Shown: positions 1 to 8,472 of the stretch, one piece after another | Layout of the letters: each line of letters begins with the position of its first letter | How positions within the stretch are numbered: position 1 is the stretch's first letter | Assembly (NCBI GenBank): GCA_043769985.1 | Contig: JAYVIV010000067.1 | Coordinates: 1 to 20,342 of the forward strand | From: Arcicella sp043769985 | GTDB lineage: Bacteria; Bacteroidota; Bacteroidia; Cytophagales; Spirosomataceae | Length of the DNA: 20,342 nt | Reading direction: 5' to 3' | Notes under the pieces: model-generated | What the model was told of the DNA's origin: nothing | What the model saw: only the letters and a program-made list of their open reading frames with translations | Database searches by the model: none | Position numbers and translations under genes: made by a program

Positions 1-162
1 GGTCAGGGAGATACCCCAATTAAAGAAATTTTATCATTAATTAAAAAGAAAAAATATATGTTCCCTGCAACAATTGAGTTAGAATATGATGTTCCAGAAG
101 GTTCTGATGCGGTGAAAGAAGTGGCGAAATGTGTGGAATATACGAAGAATATTTTGGTGTAA
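1..162 (+). CDS. Sugar phosphate isomerase/epimerase, C-terminal fragment (partial)
   Basis: The window opens inside this gene; 53 codons and a TAA stop are visible in frame 1. The fragment reads GQGDTPIKEILSLI, then a stretch containing ATIELEYDVPEGSDAV, then a final helix ending in YTKNILV. This matches the last strand and helix of xylose-isomerase-like TIM-barrel proteins (AP-endonuclease family 2 fold), which Bacteroidota carry in many copies and annotate as sugar phosphate isomerase/epimerase. The E in ATIELEY sits where this family places a late metal-site or barrel residue. Substrate and full domain layout cannot be judged because the N-terminal part lies outside the window. A strong terminator follows 47 bases after the stop, so this is the end of its transcript. 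Confidence 0.72.
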   Translation, partial: GQGDTPIKEILSLIKKKKYMFPATIELEYDVPEGSDAVKEVAKCVEYTKNILV

Positions 163-208
163 GGTAGTGTAAAATAGTAGCTCATAATTTAGCAATGCTT
201 TTAGTACC

Positions 209-245
209 AAAAAATGGATGTCAGAAAATCTGGCATCCATTTTTT
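209..245 (+). terminator. Intrinsic terminator of the isomerase gene
   Basis: The arms AAAAAATGGATG (209-220) and CATCCATTTTTT (234-245) are perfectly complementary. The inner bases CAGA/TCTG and one T-G pair continue the stem, leaving a loop of three A. The stem ends in a run of T on the plus strand and, because of the A run at its start, could also work in the other direction. Confidence 0.85.
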
Positions 246-275
246 GCTTATAAATTTAGATACGATAAAGTTTTG

Positions 276-283
276 TAAATTTG
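276..283 (+). promoter_or_regulatory. Candidate -7 promoter element upstream of plsC
   Basis: TAAATTTG matches the Bacteroidota -7 consensus TAnnTTTG exactly and lies 53 bases before the plsC start. No clear TTTG is found about 19 bases further upstream, so the -33 half is weak and the call rests on the -7 element and its position after the terminator. Confidence 0.4.
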
Positions 284-336
284 TGTACGACTCAATTCAA
301 TATTACAAAATGCACTAAACCGCAACGTGAAATTAT

Positions 337-1077
337 ATGAAAAAAATTCTTGATTACGTCCTCAGTACGCTTTATTTAGTGTACTTCTTTTTAATACTAA
401 TTATTTTCCATCCTATACAAATCATTTTTTTTGAGCTTTTTGGACTACGCACGCACCAGAAATTAATCCACGTCATGAATTTCTTTTTGTTATATGGCGT
501 GAAGATTTTAGGAACAGGTATAAAATTCGTCGAAAAAGCTAAAATTCCCACCGACCGTCCTATCATTTTTGTGGCAAATCATCAAAGTATGTTTGATATA
601 ATTGGCATGATTTGGTTTCTTAGAAAAAACTTTCCAGTCTTTGTTTCAAAGCAAGAATTATCCAGAGGAATTCCTTCAATATCTTATAATCTGCAAAAAA
701 GTGGAGCTGCTTTGATTGACCGTGAAGATGGGAAACAGGCAGTGGTGGAAATTGCTAAATTGGGCAAAATGATAGAGGAAATGAACTTTTCAGCTTGCAT
801 TTTCCCCGAAGGCACACGCTCACGCACAGGAATAATGAAGCCTTTTGCCGTAGGAGGAATTGCCATCTTAATGAAAAAAGCACCCAATGCTTTAATCGTT
901 CCAGTGGCAATTGAAAACGTGAATAAGTTGAATCCAAAAGGGTATTTTCCCTTGGTCAGTTTTCAGAATTTAGTTTGGACAGTGTTGCCTCCTATTGAGA
1001 TAGGGAGCAAAACCCCAGAGGAGGTGGTCGAAGAAGCAAGGAATGTCATTGCTTCGGTCGTGGAAATTAAATCCTGA
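337..1077 (+). CDS. plsC: 1-acyl-sn-glycerol-3-phosphate acyltransferase (PlsC family)
   Basis: The 246-aa protein should transfer an acyl chain to lysophosphatidic acid, giving phosphatidic acid at the inner face of the cytoplasmic membrane. A hydrophobic N-terminal segment (about residues 8-35) anchors it. The acyltransferase motifs appear in order: NHQSMFD at 81-87 (motif I, H82 and D87 of HX4D), FVSKQEL around 102-108 (motif II), FPEGTRS at 156-162 (motif III, substrate-phosphate binding) and VPVAI at 188-192 (motif IV). Length is normal for PlsC. The ATG has no Shine-Dalgarno sequence, as usual in this phylum. The gene is separated from the preceding gene by a terminator and appears to be transcribed alone. 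Related LPLAT enzymes acting on ornithine lipids share these motifs, so the exact acceptor is inferred. Confidence 0.9.
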   Translation: MKKILDYVLSTLYLVYFFLILIIFHPIQIIFFELFGLRTHQKLIHVMNFFLLYGVKILGTGIKFVEKAKIPTDRPIIFVANHQSMFDIIGMIWFLRKNFPVFVSKQELSRGIPSISYNLQKSGAALIDREDGKQAVVEIAKLGKMIEEMNFSACIFPEGTRSRTGIMKPFAVGGIAILMKKAPNALIVPVAIENVNKLNPKGYFPLVSFQNLVWTVLPPIEIGSKTPEEVVEEARNVIASVVEIKS

Positions 1078-1169
1078 TAGCGGGTAGTAATGACAACAAA
1101 GTAGAAATTTCTAAATATAACCTTTAGATTATATAAACATACAACGTCTTAACTCTTTTACAACCTACC

Positions 1170-1427
1170 ATGAAAAATTTCCTTCTTCTCTGTTTATTAT
1201 TTGGTTATTTTGGATTATTCTCTCAAAGGAATACCAACGGAAAAGCCCTTTCGGCAACACAATCTTTCCTCAATACATTGGATGTTGAGAAACGCTCAAA
1301 AGCCTTTTTCCCTTATGATACAGACGAACGAAGGAGTTGGTTTTTTGTCCCGATTGAAAGAAAAGGACTGCCTTTGATGGATATGAACGAGGAACAAAAG
1401 AATACGGCTATTAATCAACTCATTTAA
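1170..1427 (+). pseudogene. Truncated DUF3500 protein (N-terminal remnant)
   Basis: The 85-aa ORF starts with a signal peptide (MKNFLLLCLLFGYFGLFSQ) and continues with a stretch typical of the DUF3500 N-terminus: FLNTLDVEKRSKAFFPYD, then ERRSWFFVP, then ERKGLPLMDM, then a Q-rich turn. DUF3500 proteins are normally over 300 residues long. Here the frame stops just where the first helix should continue, and the stop lies 8 bases inside the convergent DUF983 gene, so there is no room for the rest. This looks like a deletion that removed the 3' three quarters of the gene. The remnant could still be translated and exported, but the fold should be incomplete. The function of DUF3500 is not known. 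Confidence 0.6.
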
Positions 1428-1824
1428 TGGGTTTATATTTAACAAATCCAAACAGGTGAAGATAAACAACACGTGAAATTCTGAAATTGAAAGGAACCGT
1501 TAATAACGATAAAATCGTGACTGGAATGATGTAATAAAGTACTGGTGGGTCATTGAAAATGTAGAAAATACTCACACCCAAAACTACTAACATCGCAATG
1601 GTGTTGGCATAACTCACAAACATCGCACCGAACCAAAAACCTGGCTCAACCTCAAATTTCAATCCGCATACAGGACAATTTTCGTGCATTTCTGAAAATT
1701 TATCTACTCGCCAAAATGGATATTTAAACAATTTACCCTCACGACATTGCGGACATCTTCCTTCACCAATCGCAGCAAGTTTAGAGCGTTGTACGTCCAA
1801 CTTTATATTCCTTGTACTTTCCAT
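1420..1824 (-). CDS. DUF983 family zinc-ribbon membrane protein
   Basis: The 134-aa protein has an N-terminal zinc-ribbon with two cysteine pairs, CPQC at 24-27 and CPVC at 50-53, followed by EPGFWFGAMFVSY and two hydrophobic segments (about 66-90 and 94-116). This is the arrangement of DUF983, a small family found in Bacteroidota and Alphaproteobacteria, often annotated only as a membrane protein. The C-terminal tail FVKYKPIK is presumably cytoplasmic. Function is unknown; the ribbon suggests metal binding or a docking role at the membrane. Its 3' end overlaps the truncated DUF3500 frame by 8 bases, tail to tail. A plausible promoter lies directly upstream. Confidence 0.85.
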   Translation of the reverse strand: MESTRNIKLDVQRSKLAAIGEGRCPQCREGKLFKYPFWRVDKFSEMHENCPVCGLKFEVEPGFWFGAMFVSYANTIAMLVVLGVSIFYIFNDPPVLYYIIPVTILSLLTVPFNFRISRVVYLHLFGFVKYKPIK

Positions 1825-1847
1825 TTGTTCTCTTGTTTATTTGATAA

Positions 1848-1881
1848 CAAAATTATGTTGAGAACATTTCAAATTATTCAA
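1848..1881 (-). promoter_or_regulatory. Candidate promoter of the DUF983 gene
   Basis: On the minus strand TAATTTTG (1855-1848) fits TAnnTTTG, and TTG (1881-1879) lies 23 bases upstream, within the spacer range reported for Flavobacterium promoters. Transcription would start about 15-20 bases before the ATG at 1824. The element lies within the 3' end of the neighbouring esterase frame on the same strand by a few bases (1879-1881 lie just past its stop). Confidence 0.45.
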
Positions 1882-1884
1882 TTT

Positions 1885-4734
1885 TTAACGATTAATAATT
1901 ATCCGCTTTGTGATTGTATAAAAATTATCCGTCCTGATTCTCAACATATAATCGCCTATTGGCAAGTCCGTTAAATCAAGTTTCTTAACATCATTAAAAA
2001 TATCAACAATCCCTTTTTTTATGAATTGTCCAGATATAGAGTAAATCTCAATGGTTGCGTTTTTCCAATCTACTTTTGAGTCAATATTGAATACTCCATT
2101 GCTTGGATTCGGATAAATAGACATTCCGTTATCATCATAAAATAGAAAAGAAAATTCATTCGAAACGTCAGAGGTACAGACTTTATCACCGTATGATTGT
2201 GTTCTGTAAACATTCTTTGCCGTTACTCTAAAACGCCCTTCCTCATTGAAACGTATTACACTTCCTACGTAATTAGCTCTATCAGCACCATTAAATTGCC
2301 AAACGTAGGTGTTTGCGTTCGGATTTTGAATGCCTATTGTATATGGACTCAATCTAATAATATTTACAACTTTTGCAGGAACAGGTTTTACTGACACAAT
2401 CAACCTATTAGAAAGTCCTGATTTGCAACCATTACCGTCCGTCTGAAAGGCTTGAAATAATCCTGATTTATTGACATTTAGATTCTGAAAATTATATCTT
2501 GAAATCATACCTTCTTGCGTAGCTATAAATGTTGGAAAACCTCCGTTGACTAAACTGGATTGCAAAATAGTGCTTTCACCTTGACAAAAAACAGTATCAC
2601 GAGTGCTTGAAATACTTGGAATAGGGGGTATGGCATTCACTCTTATTCTGGTGGCGGCAGATGCTAATGATACACAACCATTGTTATCAATTGTTCTTAC
2701 CGAATAATCTCCAGCATTTCTGACCGTAATATTTCTGGAAGTAGAACCATCACTCCACCTATAGTTTTGCACCCCTTGATTTGAAGATGTCAATACAACG
2801 TTAGTATCTGCACAAAAAGTAGTTGCTCCGTTTGGTACAATACTTGGTGTAGTTGGCAAAGCATTCACCGTTATTTTCAACGGGTCTGAATCCACCGACG
2901 TGCAACCTTTATCACTCACTGCCTTCACCGTAAAATTACCTGCAGTATTGATTTTTATGTTGCGATTTGTCGAACCATTACTCCAAAGAAAAGTACTTGC
3001 TCCCGAATTGGATGCTTGTAAAGTTACACTCGAATCCGCACAAAATGTTGTTGGACTATTTGCCGAAATTATGGGTTTGGGAGGAACTGGCTTAGAAACT
3101 ATCGTCAATGGTGTAGAAAAACCCGTCTGACAACCAAAATCACTAATGGTTTTTACTGAATAAGTGCCTGAAGTTGTAACCGTAATTTCTTGAGATTTAC
3201 TACCATTATTCCATTCATAAATGGCTGCTTGATTTGCCTTCAACTCTGCTTTGTTTCCTTCACAAAAATCCGTTGCTCCTGTGGCAGTGATGGTTGAAAC
3301 TGGTATATTACTTCCTTTGAAAGATATGGCAGGTACTTGCGTTACATTACCAAATGCATCACGCATACGAGCAAAATACTGTCTGCCTCCATCAACGTTA
3401 AGCGTAACTTGTTTTTGCGTTGAAAAAATACCATTATCAAAAAAAAGTCCATTGTTTGACCATTGATAACTTGTGTATATTTTGCCAAATTTATCAGCAT
3501 TTGGAAGCGAAACGTCCACTTTGTTATCTCCACAACTATAGGTCAAATCAGTAATTTCTACGGGAATATAAGCGGTAGAATTTTGGAAAAAAGAATCGGT
3601 TAATGAATTGCTCCAAGCAGCAGCCAATTGAGGTAGTTCCGTACTGATATGAACGCCCTCTTGCCTACCAATAGGTTGAATTATGTCCGTATTTGGCCCC
3701 GCAGTAACATTAGGAGTATTTTGAATAATTGCTTGTTGAGCTCTTACAATTTTGGGATCCGCTATTCCAGAAAGGTACGAAGTAAGTGAAATCACCCAAT
3801 GTATATTAGAATTCCCTGTTTCAGCACGGGTACGATCAATGACTGTTTTTATATTTGAAATGTATGTTTGTTCATCACCAGCTTTATTATTTGCAGGCGA
3901 AGTAAAATTATCAGCCTCACCCTGACACCACAAAACTGCCCGAATGCCCAACTCTGGAACAAAATATTTCAAAACATCCGACATATTTTGATACGGAAGT
4001 TTGTTCCCATAAACCCCGCCAATATATGGATTGATGGTGAATTCTCCTCGGGCAGTTTGAGCCCAAGCCGTACTTGTTGTTCCACCTAAGGCAACATTGA
4101 AAAACATAACGGGAACATTCAGCCGATTTACCAATAATTCTCCCAATCTGCCCCAGCACCAAGCATTTTTCCCACGAGGAGCAATTCTTGAATTGTTCTG
4201 TAATTGTGAAAAAGGGGATAAAGAAATATAATTTGTCCCACCATTACTTTGATCATTCAAAGTTGAAAGACAATTTACCCTATCATTATCAACGGGAACA
4301 CCTGGAACAGCCTCAAGTCCTTCCGCATTCGACTGACCCGCAATAATAAAAACTTCCCCTACTCCAACTTTCTCAACTGTTGCCACATCTCCAATGATTG
4401 TTCCGTTCAAACTTCCACGAACTTCCAGTCTATACCAACCTTGTTTTACTGACATCGTGAAACTGAAATTACCATTCAACGGTAGAGTTTTGATGGTTCT
4501 CCAGTCTTGGTAATCCGTGTCTGTGCCTTGTCCTGCTTGAACAGGAGTAAGCCGGGCTTCAACTTTGTCAACTTGTTTGTCGTAAGAACCTGCCACTGTA
4601 ACGGCAGAAAACCCAAAACGATTGCGTTGATATACCGCCCGATTTTGGGGTGAAGTGAGTTTGATTTGACTGAAAATGAGGTTACTACAACAAATTAAAA
4701 TAGAGATAAGTAATGTTTTTTTATACGCTATCAT
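1885..4734 (-). CDS. Secreted SGNH / sialate O-acetylesterase-like protein with Ig-like repeats and T9SS C-terminus
   Basis: This 949-aa protein should be exported by Sec (signal peptide about 1-22, ending CCSNLIFSQ), then moved across the outer membrane by the type IX system. Residues about 125-385 form an SGNH esterase domain of the sialate O-acetylesterase (SASA, CE6-like) type. GQSNAEG at 133-139 carries nucleophile Ser135, WCQGEAD lies at 269-275, and VHIS holds the probable catalytic His362. The residue three before the His is Glu, not the usual Asp. Four Ig-like repeats of about 75 residues follow, each opening with FC (Cys491, 565, 641, 717) and closing with a Gly-Cys. YPNPSNG at 874-880 starts the T9SS sorting domain, which ends in RIIINR. 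The likely role is deacetylation of extracellular or surface glycans; the substrate is unknown. A paralogue lies immediately upstream on the same strand. Confidence 0.85.
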   Translation of the reverse strand: MIAYKKTLLISILICCSNLIFSQIKLTSPQNRAVYQRNRFGFSAVTVAGSYDKQVDKVEARLTPVQAGQGTDTDYQDWRTIKTLPLNGNFSFTMSVKQGWYRLEVRGSLNGTIIGDVATVEKVGVGEVFIIAGQSNAEGLEAVPGVPVDNDRVNCLSTLNDQSNGGTNYISLSPFSQLQNNSRIAPRGKNAWCWGRLGELLVNRLNVPVMFFNVALGGTTSTAWAQTARGEFTINPYIGGVYGNKLPYQNMSDVLKYFVPELGIRAVLWCQGEADNFTSPANNKAGDEQTYISNIKTVIDRTRAETGNSNIHWVISLTSYLSGIADPKIVRAQQAIIQNTPNVTAGPNTDIIQPIGRQEGVHISTELPQLAAAWSNSLTDSFFQNSTAYIPVEITDLTYSCGDNKVDVSLPNADKFGKIYTSYQWSNNGLFFDNGIFSTQKQVTLNVDGGRQYFARMRDAFGNVTQVPAISFKGSNIPVSTITATGATDFCEGNKAELKANQAAIYEWNNGSKSQEITVTTSGTYSVKTISDFGCQTGFSTPLTIVSKPVPPKPIISANSPTTFCADSSVTLQASNSGASTFLWSNGSTNRNIKINTAGNFTVKAVSDKGCTSVDSDPLKITVNALPTTPSIVPNGATTFCADTNVVLTSSNQGVQNYRWSDGSTSRNITVRNAGDYSVRTIDNNGCVSLASAATRIRVNAIPPIPSISSTRDTVFCQGESTILQSSLVNGGFPTFIATQEGMISRYNFQNLNVNKSGLFQAFQTDGNGCKSGLSNRLIVSVKPVPAKVVNIIRLSPYTIGIQNPNANTYVWQFNGADRANYVGSVIRFNEEGRFRVTAKNVYRTQSYGDKVCTSDVSNEFSFLFYDDNGMSIYPNPSNGVFNIDSKVDWKNATIEIYSISGQFIKKGIVDIFNDVKKLDLTDLPIGDYMLRIRTDNFYTITKRIIINR

Positions 4735-4798
4735 GCAAATTATTTTTACTTTTTATGAGTTATTTGATGTACGGAGCGTGGTTAGGTTTAGGGATTTT

Positions 4799-4942
4799 CA
4801 GTTATCAGTTAACAGTTATCAGTCACCAATTATCAGTATTCGAAATCAGAATTTAATTATTAATGCTCTAATATTTATTTCTAACTGATTACTGCAAACG
4901 GGTTGCTAATAACTGGTTGCTAATAACTGGTTACTGCTAACT
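4799..4942. repeat. Intergenic direct and inverted repeat cluster between the two esterase genes
   Basis: The right part holds three tandem 14-bp units: GGTTGCTAATAACT at 4901-4914 and 4915-4928 (identical) and a diverged GGTTACTGCTAACT at 4929-4942. The left part (4800-4822) repeats AGTTATCAG twice around GTTAAC. The reverse complement of 4800-4822 agrees with 4906-4928 at 18 of 23 positions, so the cluster can fold into a large imperfect hairpin in the 221-base gap. It may end transcription of the upstream paralogue, but it lacks a clear U tract. Confidence 0.65.
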
Positions 4943-4955
4943 GTAAAACTGAATC

Positions 4956-7688
4956 TTATCTATTTACAGCTAATAATTTCGAAATTCTAAATGAGCTTGT
5001 CTCAACTCTCAAAATATACATTCCCTCTGAAAATGAACTTAAATCCAAAGTCTTTGGAGTGTTCAAAAGTTCAATTTTTCCTTCATACATGAGCCTTCCA
5101 TCCATGGTGTAAATCGTGATGGAAACTTTATCTAAATCATAACGACTTTCCAAAGTAAACATTCCATTAGAAGGATTTGGATATACAGAAAGTCCTTTGT
5201 CGTCATAAGTTACTAATTCATAACTGCTTTCTGGCGACAAACAAGTTAATGGTGTTGAAGATGATCTAACTTTATAGACATTCTTTCCAACCACCGAATA
5301 TTTTCCCTCATCACTGGCTCTAATTACAGTATCTTTTCCGACTAAAACCTTACCATTCAATTTCCAAATATATTCTTCTGCGGGTTTAGTGGCTCGTGCA
5401 GCCAGCGTGTAAGTGCCTTTTTGAACAATTGTTAAAATCTGAGGATTATCCTTTTTAACAACTTGAATAGCATTTGATAACTTGGAATTACAATTTTTAC
5501 TATCAGTCACAAAACCTCTTACCAATTCTGTGCCAGATACTCTTATTGTTGAAGCCAGAGCCGTTTTATCATCCAGATTGTTTCTATTCCATCCAAATTT
5601 TATGCTCCCATCTGCGGGTGTTGAAGTTAATGTTACGCTTCCACCTTCACAAAAAACTGTATCTGCTAAAGCTCTAATTTGTGGTGTTGCGGGTAGTGGA
5701 TTGACAATTACAGATATGTTATCCGTTGAAGCAAGCGATAAACAACCATTAGCCCCAATCGTTTGGACAAAATAGTTACCCGCTTTCTTGACGGTAATTT
5801 CTCTACTATTTTCAGAATTACTCCATTTATAGCCACTCGCATTCACACTCGATGAAGTCAATTTAATTTCCTCTCCATCACAAAGTTCGGTTCCCCGAGA
5901 GGTGGCAATCGATGGTTTTTCAGGTCTTGGTTTTGCCACTAATTTCACCTCAGTTGAATAAGGCGAAGCACAAGCATTTTTGTCAATTACACGTAGTTTA
6001 TACGTTGCTTCTCTTGCGGCAAAAATATCTTTAGTTCTTGGTAAATTGGAAATTGCGGGAGAACTCGTCCATTCATAAATTGGATTTTCTGCCTCGGTTG
6101 AACTTTGGAGTAATACACTCGTCCCCAAACAAAAATTCACATCGGTTGTGGCAATTAAAAACGGAGCTCTTGCGGGAGCATTTGCCTTAACGGTGAATCT
6201 TGGAATTTGAATAATATTACCATTAGCACGAGTCACACGAGCAATATATCCCCCCGATGGTACATTTACACTTTTGGTTTTGCCTACAATTGTACCGCTA
6301 CCATTATCCGTACTAACCCATTCGTAACTTGCATATCCATCAGGAAGACTTAATTTCAATTGACTTGAAGAAATACATTCTAAAGAAACACTTGGAATAG
6401 AATCGGCTACAATTGGTTCAACGGTTTCAAAGAAATTTTTATTATCTTCGGTTAAAGATTTAACCCAAGCTGTTGCAACATCATCTAAACCTTTTCCCGT
6501 AAAGTGAACACACTGTTCACGTTCACCAATTTTTGCAATTTGGATATTATCTGTAAACGGACCGGCATACATTGGTGCTAATGTAGGATCAACAATTGCT
6601 TGATTTTGAGCGGTTACAATAATGGGTGAAGGGGCAGGAGGATTTGCATTAGGTTTTGAACAATTCAACTGACCTGAATATGAGGTTCTTGCAACAACCC
6701 ATGCCAATTTATTGTTTCCCAAATCTTGACGTGTCCTTCTAACTAACCTTCTAAGATTATCTAAGTAACTATCTGTCGTAATAGGAGCGGTCTTTCCTTG
6801 GGCTATAGCGTCAAGATTAAGTAAGTTTTGCGTTTCGCCTTCCATCCATAATACTGCTCTTATTCCTAAATTAATACCATAATAACGTAATACAGTATTC
6901 AAGTTAGAATAGGGATAGCCAATTGGATAGCGATTATTATTAGAAGAATCAAATTGAAAATCGCTTAAAGCACCCACAGTCGGATTTTCAGCACTTTCAC
7001 GCCAAACCCTTACAGAAGCACCTGCCCAAGCAGTATTAAAAAACATAATTGGGACGTTAAGTTTTGCCGATAAAGCATCACCAACTTTCCCCCAATAGTA
7101 TGGGCCAAGACCTGTTGGGCCAATGGCTGATGTTTTTTTCAATTGTGAAAATTCAATTATCGAAAACTGAGATAAATCTGCGTGTAAAAAAGGCAAACCA
7201 TCATAATAAGTTCTTGGGCTAAGAAAGTTTGCACAGTTCACTCTGTCATCTGTTGCAGCGGTTTCGTTGGTTTCTAATAAGGAACTTCCTCCAGCATTCG
7301 ACTGCCCCGCAATCACAAAAACCTCTCCTACACCCACACGATCAAGTCTTGAAACATTTCCAACAATTTTACCATTCAAACGCCCTCTGACTTCCAGTGT
7401 GTACCAACCGCCTTTAACATTGATGCTTCCCTTAAACAAGCCTCCCAAAGGGGCTGACTTAATCACTGTCCAATCAATAGCAACGCCTTGACCCACTTTC
7501 ACGGGCGTAAATTTCACCTGAATCGTATCAATGGGTTGTGAGTAACTACCCGTTATCGTAACAGTTGCCTGATTATTCAAATCCCGTTGGAAAATCTGAC
7601 GTATTACGGGCGACGAAATGGTTATTTGGCTAAATATTAAGTTTGAAGTGCTTAACAATAAAATTAATAATAAAATTTTCTTTAACAT
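4956..7688 (-). CDS. Secreted SGNH / sialate O-acetylesterase-like protein with Ig-like repeats and T9SS C-terminus (paralogue)
   Basis: This is a tandem paralogue of the preceding minus-strand gene. I place the start at the ATG at 7688 (910 aa, MLKKILLLILLL signal peptide) rather than an in-frame GTG two codons earlier. The esterase domain has GQSNAGG at 128-134 (Ser130), WMEGETQ at 281-287 where the sister has WCQGEAD, and probable catalytic His395 in CVHFTG, again without Asp three residues before. Three Ig-like repeats are seen (opening Cys520, 603, 680), one fewer than in the sister. The T9SS domain contains YPNPSNG at 836-842 and ends LLAVNR. The shared export signals and order suggest a cell-surface or secreted carbohydrate esterase pair. 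Sequence divergence is large outside the catalytic blocks, so the duplication is old and the substrates may differ. Confidence 0.85.
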   Translation of the reverse strand: MLKKILLLILLLSTSNLIFSQITISSPVIRQIFQRDLNNQATVTITGSYSQPIDTIQVKFTPVKVGQGVAIDWTVIKSAPLGGLFKGSINVKGGWYTLEVRGRLNGKIVGNVSRLDRVGVGEVFVIAGQSNAGGSSLLETNETAATDDRVNCANFLSPRTYYDGLPFLHADLSQFSIIEFSQLKKTSAIGPTGLGPYYWGKVGDALSAKLNVPIMFFNTAWAGASVRVWRESAENPTVGALSDFQFDSSNNNRYPIGYPYSNLNTVLRYYGINLGIRAVLWMEGETQNLLNLDAIAQGKTAPITTDSYLDNLRRLVRRTRQDLGNNKLAWVVARTSYSGQLNCSKPNANPPAPSPIIVTAQNQAIVDPTLAPMYAGPFTDNIQIAKIGEREQCVHFTGKGLDDVATAWVKSLTEDNKNFFETVEPIVADSIPSVSLECISSSQLKLSLPDGYASYEWVSTDNGSGTIVGKTKSVNVPSGGYIARVTRANGNIIQIPRFTVKANAPARAPFLIATTDVNFCLGTSVLLQSSTEAENPIYEWTSSPAISNLPRTKDIFAAREATYKLRVIDKNACASPYSTEVKLVAKPRPEKPSIATSRGTELCDGEEIKLTSSSVNASGYKWSNSENSREITVKKAGNYFVQTIGANGCLSLASTDNISVIVNPLPATPQIRALADTVFCEGGSVTLTSTPADGSIKFGWNRNNLDDKTALASTIRVSGTELVRGFVTDSKNCNSKLSNAIQVVKKDNPQILTIVQKGTYTLAARATKPAEEYIWKLNGKVLVGKDTVIRASDEGKYSVVGKNVYKVRSSSTPLTCLSPESSYELVTYDDKGLSVYPNPSNGMFTLESRYDLDKVSITIYTMDGRLMYEGKIELLNTPKTLDLSSFSEGMYILRVETSSFRISKLLAVNR

Positions 7689-7806
7689 ATCCACAGTATT
7701 TTGAGGTGGGTTAAGTATTTACGTGCTAAAAAGATAGACGGATTTATGAGATGAAACGTTGCTTTTACCTTCACAAAAACAAAGCCTAAACTTAGAAAAA
7801 TCCTAC

Positions 7807-7854
7807 AAAAATACGAAAAGCACCTCAGAAAACTGAGATGCTTTTCGTATTTTT
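7807..7854 (-). terminator. Terminator of the rpsF-rpsR-rplI operon
   Basis: A stem of about 22 bp (7807-7828 with 7833-7854, one internal mismatch) around a four-A loop ends in a T run on the minus strand, 105 bases beyond the rplI stop. The arms include AAAATACGAAAAGCA and its complement, then CTCAG/CTGAG. It also has a T run on the plus strand and could act both ways, but no plus-strand gene ends here. Confidence 0.85.
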
Positions 7855-7958
7855 ATTGTAAATCTATCTAACGGTCAAGGTTTTACAAAATTGTATAATT
7901 AAGACATTGATAATCAGCAGTACTCTCTGATATATGCCTTACGTATGCATTAACCGTA

Positions 7959-8402
7959 TTAGGCAGCTACAACAACAAATTTTACTTTGTGCTTCACTTC
8001 TTTGTGCAAATCAAGTGTTGCAGTGTATTCGCCAATAAATTTCACTTCTGAATCTAATGCAATTTTCTTTCTGTCCACCTCGAAGCCTTTTTCTTTTAAA
8101 ACTTCTGAAATTTGGATTGTTGTTACACGACCGAAGATTTTTCCACTCTCACCCACTTTTGCAGGAATATCAAGTGTAATATCACCGATTGATTCAGCCA
8201 AAGCTGTGGCATCCATTTTAACTTTTTCAGCCTTGTGAGCTACTTGCTTAATATTTTCAGCAAGAATTTTTTTGTTTGACCCCGTCGCCATTGTAGCGAA
8301 TCCTTGTGGAATCAAATAGTTGCGACCATATCCAGGTTTTACGGCAACTACATCATTTTTATAACCAAGACCTACGATGTCAGTCTTTAAGATGATTTCC
8401 AT
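7959..8402 (-). CDS. rplI: 50S ribosomal protein L9
   Basis: The 147-aa protein begins MEIILKTDIVGLGYKNDVV, the L9 N-terminal domain, with the hallmark PGYGRNYLIPQGFA at about 27-40. A long connecting helix follows (about 45-75), then the C-terminal RNA-binding domain ending HKVKFVVVAA. I chose the ATG at 8402: an upstream ATG at 8426 would add MTLKLYKK, which L9 lacks. L9 binds 23S rRNA domain V near the L1 stalk and helps maintain reading frame. It is the last gene of the conserved rpsF-rpsR-rplI operon, and the operon terminator follows. A tandem 7-bp repeat fills the spacer to rpsR. Confidence 0.97.
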   Translation of the reverse strand: MEIILKTDIVGLGYKNDVVAVKPGYGRNYLIPQGFATMATGSNKKILAENIKQVAHKAEKVKMDATALAESIGDITLDIPAKVGESGKIFGRVTTIQISEVLKEKGFEVDRKKIALDSEVKFIGEYTATLDLHKEVKHKVKFVVVAA

Positions 8403-8444
8403 TTTTTTATATAATTTTAAGGTCAAAAAAACTGCATTGACCTA

Positions 8445-8472
8445 TTAACTATTAACTATTAATTATTAACTA
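8445..8472. repeat. Four tandem copies of a 7-bp repeat in the rpsR-rplI spacer
   Basis: TTAACTA occurs at 8445-8451, 8452-8458 and 8466-8472, with TTAATTA at 8459-8465. The last copy contains the rpsR stop codon (8470-8472). The array sits in the only sizable spacer of the ribosomal operon; a copy-number change would alter the rpsR-rplI distance in 7-base steps. Confidence 0.85.

Noticed and set aside
4676..4888. 70-codon plus-strand open frame
   Set aside because: It runs through the start of an esterase gene and the intergenic repeats; the translation is made of repeat words.
8445..8472. CRISPR-like array
   Set aside because: The units are 7 bp, directly adjacent and without spacers; no cas genes are present.
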